Assembly (NCBI RefSeq): GCF_030440515.1
Contig: NZ_CP076543.1
Span: 5,962,501-6,026,500 of the forward strand
From: Streptomyces xanthophaeus
GTDB lineage: Bacteria; Actinomycetota; Actinomycetes; Streptomycetales; Streptomycetaceae
Reading direction: 5' to 3'
DNA: 64,000 nucleotides
Part shown: piece after piece, positions 47,381 to 55,744 of the stretch
Layout of the letters: each line of letters starts with the position of its first letter
Numbering within the stretch: position 1 is the stretch's first letter
Notes under the pieces: model-generated
Seen by the model: only the letters and a program-made list of their open reading frames with translations
Database searches by the model: none
Told to the model about the DNA's origin: nothing
Translations under genes and position numbers: made by a program

Positions 47381-48022
47381 TCACTCCGGCAGCAGCGCGA
47401 AGCCGAGGAGCACGGCCGCCTCGACGCGTACCGAGCCCGGAGTGAGGGCGCCGTCCTCCTCGGGGTCCCCGCCCTTGCGGCGGCCGTGGCTGTAGCTGCC
47501 CATCGACTCCGGGTCGACGTCCTCGATGTGGATGACCGGCCCCAGCCGCACCCCGCACGCCTGCGCGTACACCTCGGCCTTGCGCCGGGCGGCCGCCACC
47601 GCCCGGCGCCGGGCCTCGTCCCGCATCGCGGGCTTGTCCTCCACCTCGAACCGCACGGCGTCGACGCGGTTCGCGCCGGCCGTCACCGCGTCCTCGATCA
47701 AAAGCTCCAGCCCGGCCAGCTCCTCCGTCCGCACGGTGTACGTGGCCTCGCAGCCGTAGCCGTGGAAGGTCCGGTCCGCGCCGTAGCCCTTGTACTGCGA
47801 GGAGAGCTGCAGCCGTGAGCCGGACACGTCGGAGTCCGGTACGCCGTGCTCACGCAGGACGTCCCGCAGCCGGGTGACCGCCGCGCCCGCCTCGGCGAAG
47901 GCCGCCTTCGGGGTCGGGGCGAGGAGATCGACCGCCAGGTCCACGTGGGCGTGCCGGGGTTCGGCGGACACGCTGCCCGCGCCGAGCACACTGAGCCCCC
48001 AGGGCTCCTTGATCGCTGCCAT
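47381..48022 (-). CDS. SIMPL (DUF541) domain protein
   Basis: 213 residues from ATG 48022; an upstream frame extension is discarded because it lacks family similarity. The SIMPL fold shows LSVLGAGSVSAEPRHAHVDL, LREHGVPDSDVSGSRLQLSS and NRVDAVRFEVEDKPAMRDEARRRAV. No signal peptide is evident, unlike periplasmic members. Function is poorly known in bacteria; the name comes from a mouse signalling protein. It is the first of the apparently unrelated genes between the two halves of the steroid set. Confidence 0.82.
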   Translation of the reverse strand: MAAIKEPWGLSVLGAGSVSAEPRHAHVDLAVDLLAPTPKAAFAEAGAAVTRLRDVLREHGVPDSDVSGSRLQLSSQYKGYGADRTFHGYGCEATYTVRTEELAGLELLIEDAVTAGANRVDAVRFEVEDKPAMRDEARRRAVAAARRKAEVYAQACGVRLGPVIHIEDVDPESMGSYSHGRRKGGDPEEDGALTPGSVRVEAAVLLGFALLPE

Positions 48023-48311
48023 TCCATGATCAAACCAGCTGGGGTGGGCGGCCGCCAGGGGCTTGTGCCGCCCGTACGGCCCGTACCGGCCGGCCCGGTC
48101 CGACCCGTAGGGATGAATCTTTTCGCCGTCGGCGGAGCCGGGCCGCCCGGTCGGGCCGGGCGGCCGGAAGGCTCGGGACCGCCCACGACCCAAGGGGGGC
48201 GGGGGCTCCGGCCCCCGGACCACCCCCACCGGGCCGGCCGGCACACCGCAGGCCGGCGGGGCGGAGGGTGCAGGTCACACCCCTCGCCCCGGGACTCCCC
48301 GCAGCGAGGTG
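48023..48311. other. GC-rich intergenic stretch, no gene seen
   Basis: Several short GC-rich inverted repeats (for example GGGCCGCCCGGTCGGGCCGGGCGGCC and GGGGGCTCCGGCCCCC in spirit at 48143-48210) but no plausible reading frame with coding character. It probably contains the upstream part of the cold-shock gene's promoter region. Confidence 0.5.
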
Positions 48312-48447
48312 TGCTAGCTTAGAGCTCGTTGCAGTTGTGGTACCCATGAACTTTATGTGCGCCTGACGGGAATGCTCCGCAGGCGCTTTTATTGTTTTGC
48401 CGGAATCTCCGGATGGGGCCCTTTGCCGCCTATTCAGGAGATTTAAA
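48312..48447 (+). promoter_or_regulatory. Promoter and long leader of the cold-shock gene with hairpin and U-tract
   Basis: TGC-TAGCTT (48312-48320) looks like an extended -10 element. About 120 bases of leader follow. Inside it, GCGCCTG (48359-48365) pairs with CAGGCGC (48380-48386) and is followed by TTTTATTGTTTT, the layout of an intrinsic terminator upstream of the gene. A second small hairpin (GCCGGAATCTCCGG) lies near 48398-48412. The gene's own ribosome-binding site is AGGAG at 48436. A leader that terminates or opens with temperature is possible. Confidence 0.55.
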
Positions 48448-48651
48448 ATGGCACTTGGCACCGTGAAGTGGTTCAACTCGGAAAAGGGCTTCGGCTTCAT
48501 CGAGCAGGACGGTGGCGGCCCGGACGTCTTCGCCCACTACTCGAACATCGCCACCCAGGGCTTCCGTGAGCTCCAGGAGGGCCAGCGCGTGTCCTTCGAC
48601 GTCACCCAGGGCCAGAAGGGCCCCCAGGCGGAGAACATCATCCCCGCCTAA
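48448..48651 (+). CDS. Cold-shock protein, CspA family
   Basis: 67 residues from ATG 48448. Cold-shock domain, an OB fold that binds single-stranded RNA or [21 protein letters not shown] contains RNP1 (KGFGFI) and DVFAHYS is RNP2. The C-terminus [14 protein letters not shown] is typical. Length is normal for the family. It is followed by a 15-bp hairpin and then a DEAD-box RNA helicase gene; the pair could act together in RNA unwinding. The AT-rich 5' leader is unusual for this genome. Confidence 0.95.
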   Translation: MALGTVKWFNSEKGFGFIEQDGGGPDVFAHYSNIATQGFRELQEGQRVSFDVTQGQKGPQAENIIPA

Positions 48652-48663
48652 GTTCTTCAGCAT

Positions 48664-48697
48664 GCCGGGGTCCGCACCGCGAGGTGCGGGCCCCGGC
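48664..48697 (+). terminator. Hairpin between csp and DEAD-box helicase genes
   Basis: 15-bp stem with one G-T pair (48664-48678 with 48683-48697), GCGA loop, followed by TTGTCTGCTGTTT. It starts 12 bases after the csp stop. Partial readthrough could feed the helicase 56 bases further on. Confidence 0.8.
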
Positions 48698-48752
48698 TTG
48701 TCTGCTGTTTCGACCTTTGTTTTACCTGCCGGTTTCAGGAGGGCTTTCTCGC

Positions 48753-50435
48753 ATGACCAGCTCCAGCTCCGCACGACCCAGCCGCCGCCCCACCCGGGGT
48801 CGAGGTGCGGCCCAGGGGCGTCCGAAGTCTGGCGCGGGACGGCAGAAGTCCGCGCCCGTTGCCCGGCCCCAGGAATTCACCATGCCCGAGCCGATCGCCC
48901 CGGCGCTGCCGCCGGTCGAGTCGTTCGGGGACATGGACATGCCCGAGGCGCTGCTGAAGACCCTCGCCGCCCAGGGCGTCACCGAGCCGTTCCCGATCCA
49001 GGCCGCGACGCTGCCGAACTCCCTCGCCGGCCGTGACCTGCTCGGCCGCGGCCGTACCGGCTCCGGCAAGACGCTGGCCTTCGGCCTGGCGCTGCTGGCC
49101 CGTACCGCCGGCCGCCGCGCGCAGCCGAAGGCGCCGCTCGCGCTGGTCCTCGTACCGACCCGTGAGCTCGCGCAGCAGGTCACCGACGCCCTGGCCCCGT
49201 ACGCCACGGCCGTCAACCTGCGCATCGCGACCGTCGTCGGCGGCATGTCGATCAACCGGCAGTCGGGCGCCCTGCGCCGCGGCGCCGAGGTGCTCGTCGC
49301 CACCCCCGGCCGCCTGAAGGACCTCATCGACCGCGGTGACGCCGACCTCTCGCAGGTCTCGATCACCGTCCTCGACGAGGCCGACCAGATGACCGACATG
49401 GGCTTCATGCCGCAGGTCACGGCGCTGCTCAAGCAGGTCGAGGCCGGCGGTCAGCGGATGCTGTTCTCGGCGACGCTGGACAAGAACATCGACAAGCTCG
49501 TCAAGATGTTCCTGACCGACCCGGTCGGCCACTCCGTCGACCCGTCGGCCGGTGCGGTCACCACCATGGAGCACCACGTCCTGTACGTCATGGACGAGAC
49601 CGACAAGAAGGCCGTGGCGACGCGTATAGCCGCTCGCGACGGCCGGGTGATCATGTTCGTCGACACCAAGCGCGGGGTCGACCGCATGGTCAAGAAGCTG
49701 CTGGCGGACGGCGTACGCGCCTCCGGCCTGCACGGCGGCCGCTCCCAGCCGCAGCGCAACCGCACCCTCGACTGGTTCAAGACGGGCGAGGTCACCGCGC
49801 TGGTCGCCACCAACGTCGCGGCCCGCGGCATCCACATCGACGACCTCGACCTGGTCGTCAACGTGGACCCGCCCACCGACCACAAGGACTACCTGCACCG
49901 CGGCGGCCGTACCGCCCGGGCCGGCGAGTCCGGCAGCGTGGTCACCCTGGTCCTCCCCGACCAGAAGCGGGACATGACCCGGCTGATGTCGGACGCCGGG
50001 ATCTCCCCGCGCACCGCGCAGATCAAGTCCTCCGACGAGGAACTGGCCCGGCTGACCGGCGCCAAGGAGCCTTCGGGCATCCCGGTCGTGCTGGAGGTTC
50101 CGCAGCCGACCGCGCCCAAGCAGCGTTCCGGCTCCGGTGCGGGCTCCGGCGCGCGCCGCCGCTCGGGCGGCGGGCCGCGCACCGGTGCCGCCACGGGCGG
50201 CGCTCCGGCGGCCGGCGGTCGTAGCCGCCGTTCCGGCGGGGGCGCCTCCGGGCAGGCCCCGGCGGCCTCCGGTTCGGGCCAGGCCCGGCGCGGCGGCCAG
50301 GGCGGCGGCGCGGCGGCCGGCGGCTCCGGCGAGCGCGGCCGGCGCGGGACGGGCGCCGCCGGCGGCGGTGCGGCCGCGGCTTCCTCGCGCAGCCGGGTCG
50401 GCTCCGGGGGCCAGGGCCGCCGCCGGGCGGTCTGA
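48753..50435 (+). CDS. DEAD-box RNA helicase
   Basis: 560 residues from ATG 48753 with AGGAGGG upstream. All helicase motifs are in order: FPIQAATLP (Q), GRTGSGKT (I), PTRELAQQ (Ia), ATPGRL (Ib), DEAD (II), SAT (III), MFVDTKRG (IV), TNVAARGIHIDDL (V) and HRGGRTARAG (VI, usually HRIGRTGR). Basic Ser/Arg-rich N-terminal 60 residues and a 110-residue Gly/Arg/Ser/Ala-rich C-terminal tail likely bind RNA. Placed after the cold-shock gene, it resembles cold-induced RhlE/CsdA-like helicases. Confidence 0.95.
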   Translation: MTSSSSARPSRRPTRGRGAAQGRPKSGAGRQKSAPVARPQEFTMPEPIAPALPPVESFGDMDMPEALLKTLAAQGVTEPFPIQAATLPNSLAGRDLLGRGRTGSGKTLAFGLALLARTAGRRAQPKAPLALVLVPTRELAQQVTDALAPYATAVNLRIATVVGGMSINRQSGALRRGAEVLVATPGRLKDLIDRGDADLSQVSITVLDEADQMTDMGFMPQVTALLKQVEAGGQRMLFSATLDKNIDKLVKMFLTDPVGHSVDPSAGAVTTMEHHVLYVMDETDKKAVATRIAARDGRVIMFVDTKRGVDRMVKKLLADGVRASGLHGGRSQPQRNRTLDWFKTGEVTALVATNVAARGIHIDDLDLVVNVDPPTDHKDYLHRGGRTARAGESGSVVTLVLPDQKRDMTRLMSDAGISPRTAQIKSSDEELARLTGAKEPSGIPVVLEVPQPTAPKQRSGSGAGSGARRRSGGGPRTGAATGGAPAAGGRSRRSGGGASGQAPAASGSGQARRGGQGGGAAAGGSGERGRRGTGAAGGGAAAASSRSRVGSGGQGRRRAV

Positions 50436-50455
50436 CCCCTCACCGCACACACACG

Positions 50456-50494
50456 ACGACGCCGGGCAGCGCGGGAAGCGCTGCCCGGCGTCGT
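50456..50494. terminator. Strong terminator between convergent helicase and phosphatase genes
   Basis: 17-bp perfect stem (50456-50472 with 50478-50494) and loop GGGAA. It is 20 bases after the helicase stop and 25 bases before the end of the opposite gene. Confidence 0.88.
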
Positions 50495-50519
50495 GCTGTC
50501 CGCTGCGCTGCCGCCGCCG

Positions 50520-51452
50520 CTACCGGACCATCTTGGCCTGCAGCTTCGCCAGGGTCCGCAGATCCAGGCCGAGGCCCTGGGTCAGGTAGCCGTAGAAGCT
50601 GCCGTAGTCGGCCTCCAGCTGCGCCGTCGCCGCGTCCAGGTAGTCCTGGCGGACCTCCTGGAGCGGGATCAGCAGGTCCGGGTTCTGCATCCGGCCCGAC
50701 TGCTTGAGGCCCGCCCGCACCCGGGCGTCGTAGGCGCCGCGGAAGGTGTTCGACGCCAGGTAGTCGCGCTCCGCGGTGTCCTCGGGGACGGCGAGGGCGC
50801 GCAGCAGGACGTAACTCATCCAGCCGGTCCGGTCCTTGCCGGACGTGCAGTGGTACAGGACCGGGCCCTGCCGGCCGTCGGCGATCTCCCGCAGGGTCGC
50901 CGCGAACTGCGCCCGGTTCTCGGGGCTGCTCACGAAGGTGCGGTAGATGTCGCGCATGTAGGCCTCGGCGCGGCCGCCGCCGAGCATCTGCTCCTGGACG
51001 ACGGGATCGCCGCTGCCGATCGCGCCGACGAGGGTTCCGTAGAGGCCGAGGTCACTGACGGCGCGCGAGGTGGGGGAGAGCCCGGTGGGCAGCCGGTCGG
51101 CGCCGTCGTACTGGAGCTCCATCGGAATGCGGAAATCGACGACCTTCGTGAGGCCGAGACCGGTGACGGTGGTGACGTCGGCGTCGGTCAGCTTGCTCAG
51201 CGCGTCGGAGCGGTAGACCAGCCCCTGGCGGACCTGGCCGCCGGTCCAGGTGCGGTAGCCGCCGATGTCCCGGAGGTTGACGGCGCCCTGGAGGGGGATC
51301 TGGCGAATCGTTTCGGCTTGCTGCTGCTGGTGGTGCCGGGCGCTGACCCCGGCTCCGGGCGCCGCCGCCGCGTACGCGGAGGCGGGCAGGGTCCCGACGG
51401 CGAGAGCGGCGGCGCCCGCCGCTCTCGCCAGGCGGATGCGGGCACGGCTCAT
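50520..51452 (-). CDS. Secreted tyrosine/serine protein phosphatase
   Basis: 310 residues from ATG 51452 with AGGAG upstream. A signal peptide (RARIRLARAAGAAALAVG, then ASAYA) leads to a protein of the tyrosine phosphatase family: NLRDIGGYRTWTGGQVRQGLVYRS and the P-loop HCTSGKDRTGW (Cys-x5-Arg). An acidic residue likely from the DAYMRDIYR region acts as general acid. Mycobacterial PtpB-like enzymes share this layout and may dephosphorylate phosphoinositides or proteins. It starts 30 bases after ipdC and could be read from the same message. Confidence 0.9.
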   Translation of the reverse strand: MSRARIRLARAAGAAALAVGTLPASAYAAAAPGAGVSARHHQQQQAETIRQIPLQGAVNLRDIGGYRTWTGGQVRQGLVYRSDALSKLTDADVTTVTGLGLTKVVDFRIPMELQYDGADRLPTGLSPTSRAVSDLGLYGTLVGAIGSGDPVVQEQMLGGGRAEAYMRDIYRTFVSSPENRAQFAATLREIADGRQGPVLYHCTSGKDRTGWMSYVLLRALAVPEDTAERDYLASNTFRGAYDARVRAGLKQSGRMQNPDLLIPLQEVRQDYLDAATAQLEADYGSFYGYLTQGLGLDLRTLAKLQAKMVR

Positions 51453-51482
51453 AGGGGCGACTCCTGTGACGGAGAAGGGGGA

Positions 51483-52565
51483 TCACCCTGGTGGTGGCAG
51501 GGTGCGGAGCGAGTGCAGTGCTTCGAGTGCTTCCAGTGCCTGTTGTGCTTCGGCCATGACGCGGGAGACGAGCTCCGCACAGGACGGAAGATCGTCGATC
51601 ACCCCCGCGACCTGGCCCGATGCCATGACGCCGAGGTCCGTACGGCCCTCGACCATGGACGCCTTGAGGAGCATCGGGGTGTTCGCGGCGAGCAGGACCT
51701 GGCTCCAGGACAGGTCCTTGCCGTGTTTCATCGCGAGACCGTCGCGGACCATCTGCGGCCAGCTCAGCCCGGACAGCTTCCGGAAGCCGGCCGCGTGCCG
51801 GACCGCCCGGACCAGGGCCCGGGCGCGGCCCGCACGCTCCAGGGAGTCGACCAGCTCGGTACGCAGCATGCGGTGCGGCAGCCCGTCGACGGCCGTGGTG
51901 ACGGTGACGTCCTTGACCGTGGCCTTCAGGTACTCGGCCTTCACGGCGTCCGGGACGGTCGAGTCCGAGGTCAGCAGGAACCGGGTGCCCATGGCGATGC
52001 CCGCGGCCCCGTACGCCAACGCGGCGACCAGCCCGCGCCCGTCGCTGAAGCCGCCCGCCGCGATCACCGGGATGTCCACGGCGTCCACGACCTGCGGCAG
52101 CAGCACCGTCGTGGCCACCTCCCCCGTGTGACCGCCGCCCTCGCCGCCCTGCACGATCACCGCATCGGCGCCCCACGCGGCCACCTTCTCGGCGTGCCGC
52201 CGCGCCCCGATCGACGGGATGACGACCACGCCCGCGTCCTTGAGCCGCCCGATCAGCTCCTTGGAGGGCGCCAGCGCGAACGAGGCGACCCGCACCCCCT
52301 CGTCGATGATCAGCTGGACGCGCTCGGCCGCGTCCCCGGCGTCCGCCCGCAGATTGACCCCGAAGGGGGTCCCGTCCGGCGTGCGGGACTTGACCTCGCT
52401 CACCGCCGCACGCAGCTGGTCCAGCGTCATCGTGGCCGAGGCCAGGATGCCCAGCGCCCCCGCGTCGGCCGCGCCCGACACCAGGCGGGGGCCGGCGACC
52501 CAGCCCATGCCCGTCTGCACGATCGGGTGCTCGACACCGACCAGCTTCGTGAATGCCGTCTCCAT
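51483..52565 (-). CDS. ipdC: Nitronate monooxygenase-family flavoprotein, IpdC-like
   Basis: 360 residues from ATG 52565, 4 bases after ipdB. FMN-dependent TIM barrel: VQTGMGWVAGPRLVSGAADAG at the N-terminus, FGVNLRADAG, VVVIPSIGARRHAEKV, QGGEGGGHTGEV and IPVIAAGGFSDGRG with ALAYGAAGIAMGTRFLL. Despite the family name, IpdC of steroid-degrading actinobacteria dehydrogenates a HIC-CoA intermediate before ring opening. The order echA20-ipdA-ipdB-ipdC is the same as in mycobacteria. C-terminal residues include a run of LEALEAL. Confidence 0.88.
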   Translation of the reverse strand: METAFTKLVGVEHPIVQTGMGWVAGPRLVSGAADAGALGILASATMTLDQLRAAVSEVKSRTPDGTPFGVNLRADAGDAAERVQLIIDEGVRVASFALAPSKELIGRLKDAGVVVIPSIGARRHAEKVAAWGADAVIVQGGEGGGHTGEVATTVLLPQVVDAVDIPVIAAGGFSDGRGLVAALAYGAAGIAMGTRFLLTSDSTVPDAVKAEYLKATVKDVTVTTAVDGLPHRMLRTELVDSLERAGRARALVRAVRHAAGFRKLSGLSWPQMVRDGLAMKHGKDLSWSQVLLAANTPMLLKASMVEGRTDLGVMASGQVAGVIDDLPSCAELVSRVMAEAQQALEALEALHSLRTLPPPG

Positions 52566-52569
52566 CGGA

Positions 52570-53328
52570 TCAGCCCCGCACTTCGCGGTCGCGCAGCCCC
52601 TTGGGGTCGATCACCTCGCGGATCAGCCGCAGCTCGTCCGGCGTCGGCTCCCGCGTGTACGGGACCTCCCCGGCGGCGGCCAGCTCGAACCCGGTGGCGG
52701 CCCGGACCTCCTCGACGGTGACCCCGGGGTGCACGGAGACCAGCCGCATCGCGTGGCCGGGCCCGGCGAAGTCGAGGACGCCGAGATCGCTGACCACCCG
52801 GGGGAGACGGTGGAAGCGGGTCACCCCGGCCGCCTCCGCACGGTCGTAGCCGACCCCGCTGACCATGTCGACGCGCTCGACGAACACCCGCTTCGAGTGC
52901 TTGGGCACCCAGTAGCTCACCGGGTTGTTCAGGGTGTTCACGGGGGCGCCGCGCACCCCGAGGAGCTGGCGGGCCGGCCGCTCCCAGTCGCCGATGCACG
53001 AGATGTTCTGATTGCCGAACCGGTCGATCTGGCTGGCGCCCATCATCACGTGCCGCCGGCCGCCGGTGACCATCGTCAGGTGGCGCCGGTACGGGAGCCA
53101 GCCCTCGGCCGTGCCGTCGAGCCCGACGAGCATCGCCTCGCCGTCGGTCAGCAGCAGGTCGGGGGAGAAGGTCCGCTTCGCGAGCCGGGCCCCGAAGGAG
53201 GGGATCAGGCCCATCGGGCTGGCGAGCACCTCGCCGTTGCCGCGCCAGGCCTCGGCGCAGGCGATCACGCAATACTCGGCGCGGGAGACGGTGCGGGGCG
53301 CGGTGCTGGTGGCGTCGGTGGTCGTCAC
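52570..53328 (-). CDS. ipdB: CoA-transferase-like beta subunit, IpdB-like
   Basis: 252 residues from GTG 53328, overlapping the ipdA stop as GTGA. Class I CoA-transferase beta fold: VIACAEAWRGNGEVLASPMG, IPSFGARLAKRTFSPDLLLTDGE, MGASQIDRFGNQNISCIGDW, VNTLNNPVSYWVP. IpdB with IpdA hydrolyses the last carbocyclic ring of the steroid intermediate COCHEA-CoA rather than transferring CoA. The usual catalytic Glu of CoA-transferases is not conserved in IpdAB; I did not locate one here. Position in the ipd cluster is the main support. Confidence 0.88.
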   Translation of the reverse strand: MTTTDATSTAPRTVSRAEYCVIACAEAWRGNGEVLASPMGLIPSFGARLAKRTFSPDLLLTDGEAMLVGLDGTAEGWLPYRRHLTMVTGGRRHVMMGASQIDRFGNQNISCIGDWERPARQLLGVRGAPVNTLNNPVSYWVPKHSKRVFVERVDMVSGVGYDRAEAAGVTRFHRLPRVVSDLGVLDFAGPGHAMRLVSVHPGVTVEEVRAATGFELAAAGEVPYTREPTPDELRLIREVIDPKGLRDREVRG

Positions 53329-54176
53329 TGCTGCTCCTCGTGCCAGGTCCGGACCGCCAGCTGGTAGTCGTGCTCGCCCGCCCCGGACAGGAAGCGGTCG
53401 GCGAACTCGTCCCAGGGGGTGGCCGCGTACAGCTTCTGGAAGGCCTCGTCGCGGTCGTAGTCGGGGACGCAGGAGGTGAAGTGCGCGCCGTTCGGGGTCT
53501 CCACGACCCCGGTCACGGAGTGCCGGCTGACGAGGAGGGACTGCGGGGGGCCGGACTTGGAGAGCTCGGCGGTCTCGACGAGCTGTTCGCAGGAGACGTA
53601 GGCGGCGTCGGCGGCCTCGCAGAAGAGGTCGTCGAAGTAGGGGTCCGGGCCCAGGTACTGGGCGTTGCCGAGGCGGTCGGCGCGGTTGAGGTGGACCAGG
53701 GCGGCGTCCATGCGCAGGGCGGGGACGGCGACGAGCTCCTCGCCGTCGTCGTAGGGGGAGGTGACCGTGCGCAGCTCCGGGTTGACCCGCATCACGTCGG
53801 AGCCGAGGCCCGCGCGGACGGGGAGGAAGGGGAGCCGGTTGGCGGCGGCGTGCAGGCCCCACATGAACATGGCCTCGTCGAGCTCGGTGAGGGTGAAGGC
53901 GGCGCGCTCGCGGGCGGCCCGGAAGTGCGGCTCCAGCGGGATGGAGTCGAGGGTGGCGAAGGGGGCGACCAGTCTGCGGATCCGGCCGGCGGCGGCCAGC
54001 AGGCCGACGTCGGGGCCGCCGTAGGAGATCACGGTGAGATCGGTGATCTCGGACCGGAGCAGTGCGCGCACCAGGGCCATGGGCTTGCGCCGGGATCCCC
54101 AGCCGCCGATGCCGATGGTCATCCCGCTGTGCAGCTGCCCGACGACCTCCTCGGGGGTCATGGACTTGTCGGTCAT
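53325..54176 (-). CDS. ipdA: CoA-transferase-like alpha subunit, IpdA-like
   Basis: 283 residues from ATG 54176, overlapping the echA20 stop as ATGA. Starts TPEEVVGQLHSGMTIGIGGW followed by GSRRKPMALVRALLRS, matching IpdA as I remember it. Later blocks are VISYGGPDVGLLAAAGRIRR, RLPFLPVRAGLGSDV, PALRMDAALVHLNRADRLGNAQY, DPYFDDLF and SVTGVVETPNGAHFTSC-type. It pairs with IpdB to open the last ring in C/D-ring steroid catabolism. Typical length. Confidence 0.9.
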   Translation of the reverse strand: MTDKSMTPEEVVGQLHSGMTIGIGGWGSRRKPMALVRALLRSEITDLTVISYGGPDVGLLAAAGRIRRLVAPFATLDSIPLEPHFRAARERAAFTLTELDEAMFMWGLHAAANRLPFLPVRAGLGSDVMRVNPELRTVTSPYDDGEELVAVPALRMDAALVHLNRADRLGNAQYLGPDPYFDDLFCEAADAAYVSCEQLVETAELSKSGPPQSLLVSRHSVTGVVETPNGAHFTSCVPDYDRDEAFQKLYAATPWDEFADRFLSGAGEHDYQLAVRTWHEEQQ

Positions 54177-54922
54177 GCGCGCTCTCCCTTCCCGAAGGTG
54201 TCGCGGACCCGGTCGGCCACCCCGCTGAGGTTGGCCTCGAAGGTGAAGCCCTGCTCGAAGCGGTAGCTGCGGCGCACGTCCACGGGGTCGATCCCGTTGA
54301 TGGCCGCCTTGGCGAGCCGGATCAGGTAGCCGTCCTTCTTCGCGATCTCGGCGGCCAGCTCCAGGGCGGCGGCGCGCAGTTCGCCGCGCGGGACCACCTT
54401 CCAGACCGAGCCGTGGGCGTGCAGTTCGGCGGCGGTCGCGGTGCGCGAGGTGTAGTACAGCGCGCGCATCAGGTGCTGCGGGACCAGCCGCGCCAGGTGG
54501 GTGGCGGCGCCGAGCGCGCCCCGGTCCAGCTCGGGCAGCCCGAAGGTGGCGTCCTCGGAGGCGACGATCGCGTCGGCGTTGCCGACGAGCCCGATGCCGC
54601 CGCCCAGGCAGAACCCGTTCACGGCCGCGACGACCGGCACCTCGCACTCGTACACGGCGGCGAAGGCCTCGTAGCAGCCCCGGTTGGCGCCGACCAGGGC
54701 GGCGTGTCCGGTGTCGCGCTGCATCTCCTTGATGTCGACGCCGGCGTTGAAACCGCGGCCCTCGGCGGCGAGGACGACGCACCGGATCTCGGGGTCGCGT
54801 CCGGCCGCCCGCAGGGCGTCGGCGAGGTCGTACCAGCCCTGCACCGGGAGCGCGTTGACGGGTGGGAAGTCGACTGTGACGAGTGCGATGCCCTTGTCGG
54901 GGCTTGAGGTGGAGACACCCAT
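54173..54922 (-). CDS. echA20: Enoyl-CoA hydratase-family hydrolase, EchA20-like
   Basis: 249 residues from ATG 54922 (a longer reading from 54952 would overlap the operator). Crotonase fold: ALVTVDFPPVNALPVQGW, AAEGRGFNAGVDIKEMQ (oxyanion hole), NGFCLGGGIGLVGNADAIVA and PELDRGALGAATHLARLVP. EchA20 opens ring D of a HIEC-CoA intermediate in steroid degradation. First gene of the ipd operon and divergent from two SDR genes with a KstR2-like palindrome between them, exactly as in mycobacteria. Confidence 0.9.
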   Translation of the reverse strand: MGVSTSSPDKGIALVTVDFPPVNALPVQGWYDLADALRAAGRDPEIRCVVLAAEGRGFNAGVDIKEMQRDTGHAALVGANRGCYEAFAAVYECEVPVVAAVNGFCLGGGIGLVGNADAIVASEDATFGLPELDRGALGAATHLARLVPQHLMRALYYTSRTATAAELHAHGSVWKVVPRGELRAAALELAAEIAKKDGYLIRLAKAAINGIDPVDVRRSYRFEQGFTFEANLSGVADRVRDTFGKGERA

Positions 54923-54943
54923 GAGCGGATCAGCTACCTTTCC

Positions 54944-54961
54944 ACCAAACATTTGTTAGGT
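54944..54961. promoter_or_regulatory. KstR2-like operator upstream of echA20 and the SDR operon
   Basis: ACCAAACATTTGTTAGGT, a palindrome with 7 of 9 paired positions. Its core matches the site at 44462-44481 at 16 of 17 bases. It lies 22 bases upstream of echA20 and 18 bases upstream of the SDR gene, so one bound regulator could control both directions. Confidence 0.72.
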
Positions 54962-54978
54962 GAGGAAGGTAGCAGCCT

Positions 54979-55743
54979 ATGGAGCTCGACGGGAGGGTTG
55001 TCGTCGTCACCGGAGGGACCCGGGGCGTCGGCGCCGGGATCGCCCGGTCGTTCCTCGCGGCCGGCGCGGACGTGGTCGTCTGCGCCCGGCGGCCACCGGA
55101 CCAGGAGGTGGCGGCGGACGGCCGGACGGCCGCCTTCATCCCGGTCGACCTGCGCGATCCCGCCGCCGTGCACACGTTCTTCGGCACGGTCGCCGACCGG
55201 TACGGGCAACTCGACTGCCTGGTCAACAACGCGGGCGGCACCCCGTACCGGCTGCTGGGCGAGGGCGAGGCACAGCGCCACGCACGCGTCGTCGAGCTCA
55301 ACCTGCTCGCGCCGATGACCGCCTCGCTCGCGGCCTACCCCTGGCTGCGCGAAGCGCGGGGCTCGGTGGTCATGATCGGCAGCGTCAGCGGGACCCGCCC
55401 CTCGCCGGGGACGGCCGCCTACGGCGCCGCCAAGGCAGGGCTGGAGAACCTGGCCCGGTCCATGGCCGTCGAATGGGCCCCCGACGTACGGGTCAACTCC
55501 CTCCTCCTCGGCATGGTGCGGACCGAACTGGCCCACCTGCACTACGGCGACGAGGCCGGCATCGCGTCGGTCGGCGCCACCGTCCCGCTGGGACGGCTGG
55601 CGGAACCCTCGGACGTGGGCGGGGCCGCGGTGTTCCTGGCCTCGGACCGGGCGGCGTACGTGAGCGGGGCGAGCCTGCTGGTGCACGGCGGCGGGGAGCG
55701 CCCGGCGTTCCTGGATGCGGCAACTGTCAACAAGGAGAGCTGA
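54979..55743 (+). CDS. SDR oxidoreductase (Rv3549c-like)
   Basis: 254 residues from ATG 54979 with GGAAGGT upstream. SDR motifs: VVVTGGTRGVGAGIARSFLA, DCLVNNAGGTPYR, GSVSGTRP, YGAAK and the closing VSGASLLVHGGGERPAFL. In mycobacteria the equivalent gene of the KstR2 regulon lies divergent from echA20; its exact step is not settled. Gap to the next SDR gene is 1 base, so they are co-translated. The cofactor-binding CARR after strand 2 suggests NADP(H) preference. Confidence 0.85.
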   Translation: MELDGRVVVVTGGTRGVGAGIARSFLAAGADVVVCARRPPDQEVAADGRTAAFIPVDLRDPAAVHTFFGTVADRYGQLDCLVNNAGGTPYRLLGEGEAQRHARVVELNLLAPMTASLAAYPWLREARGSVVMIGSVSGTRPSPGTAAYGAAKAGLENLARSMAVEWAPDVRVNSLLLGMVRTELAHLHYGDEAGIASVGATVPLGRLAEPSDVGGAAVFLASDRAAYVSGASLLVHGGGERPAFLDAATVNKES

Positions 55744-55744
55744 G

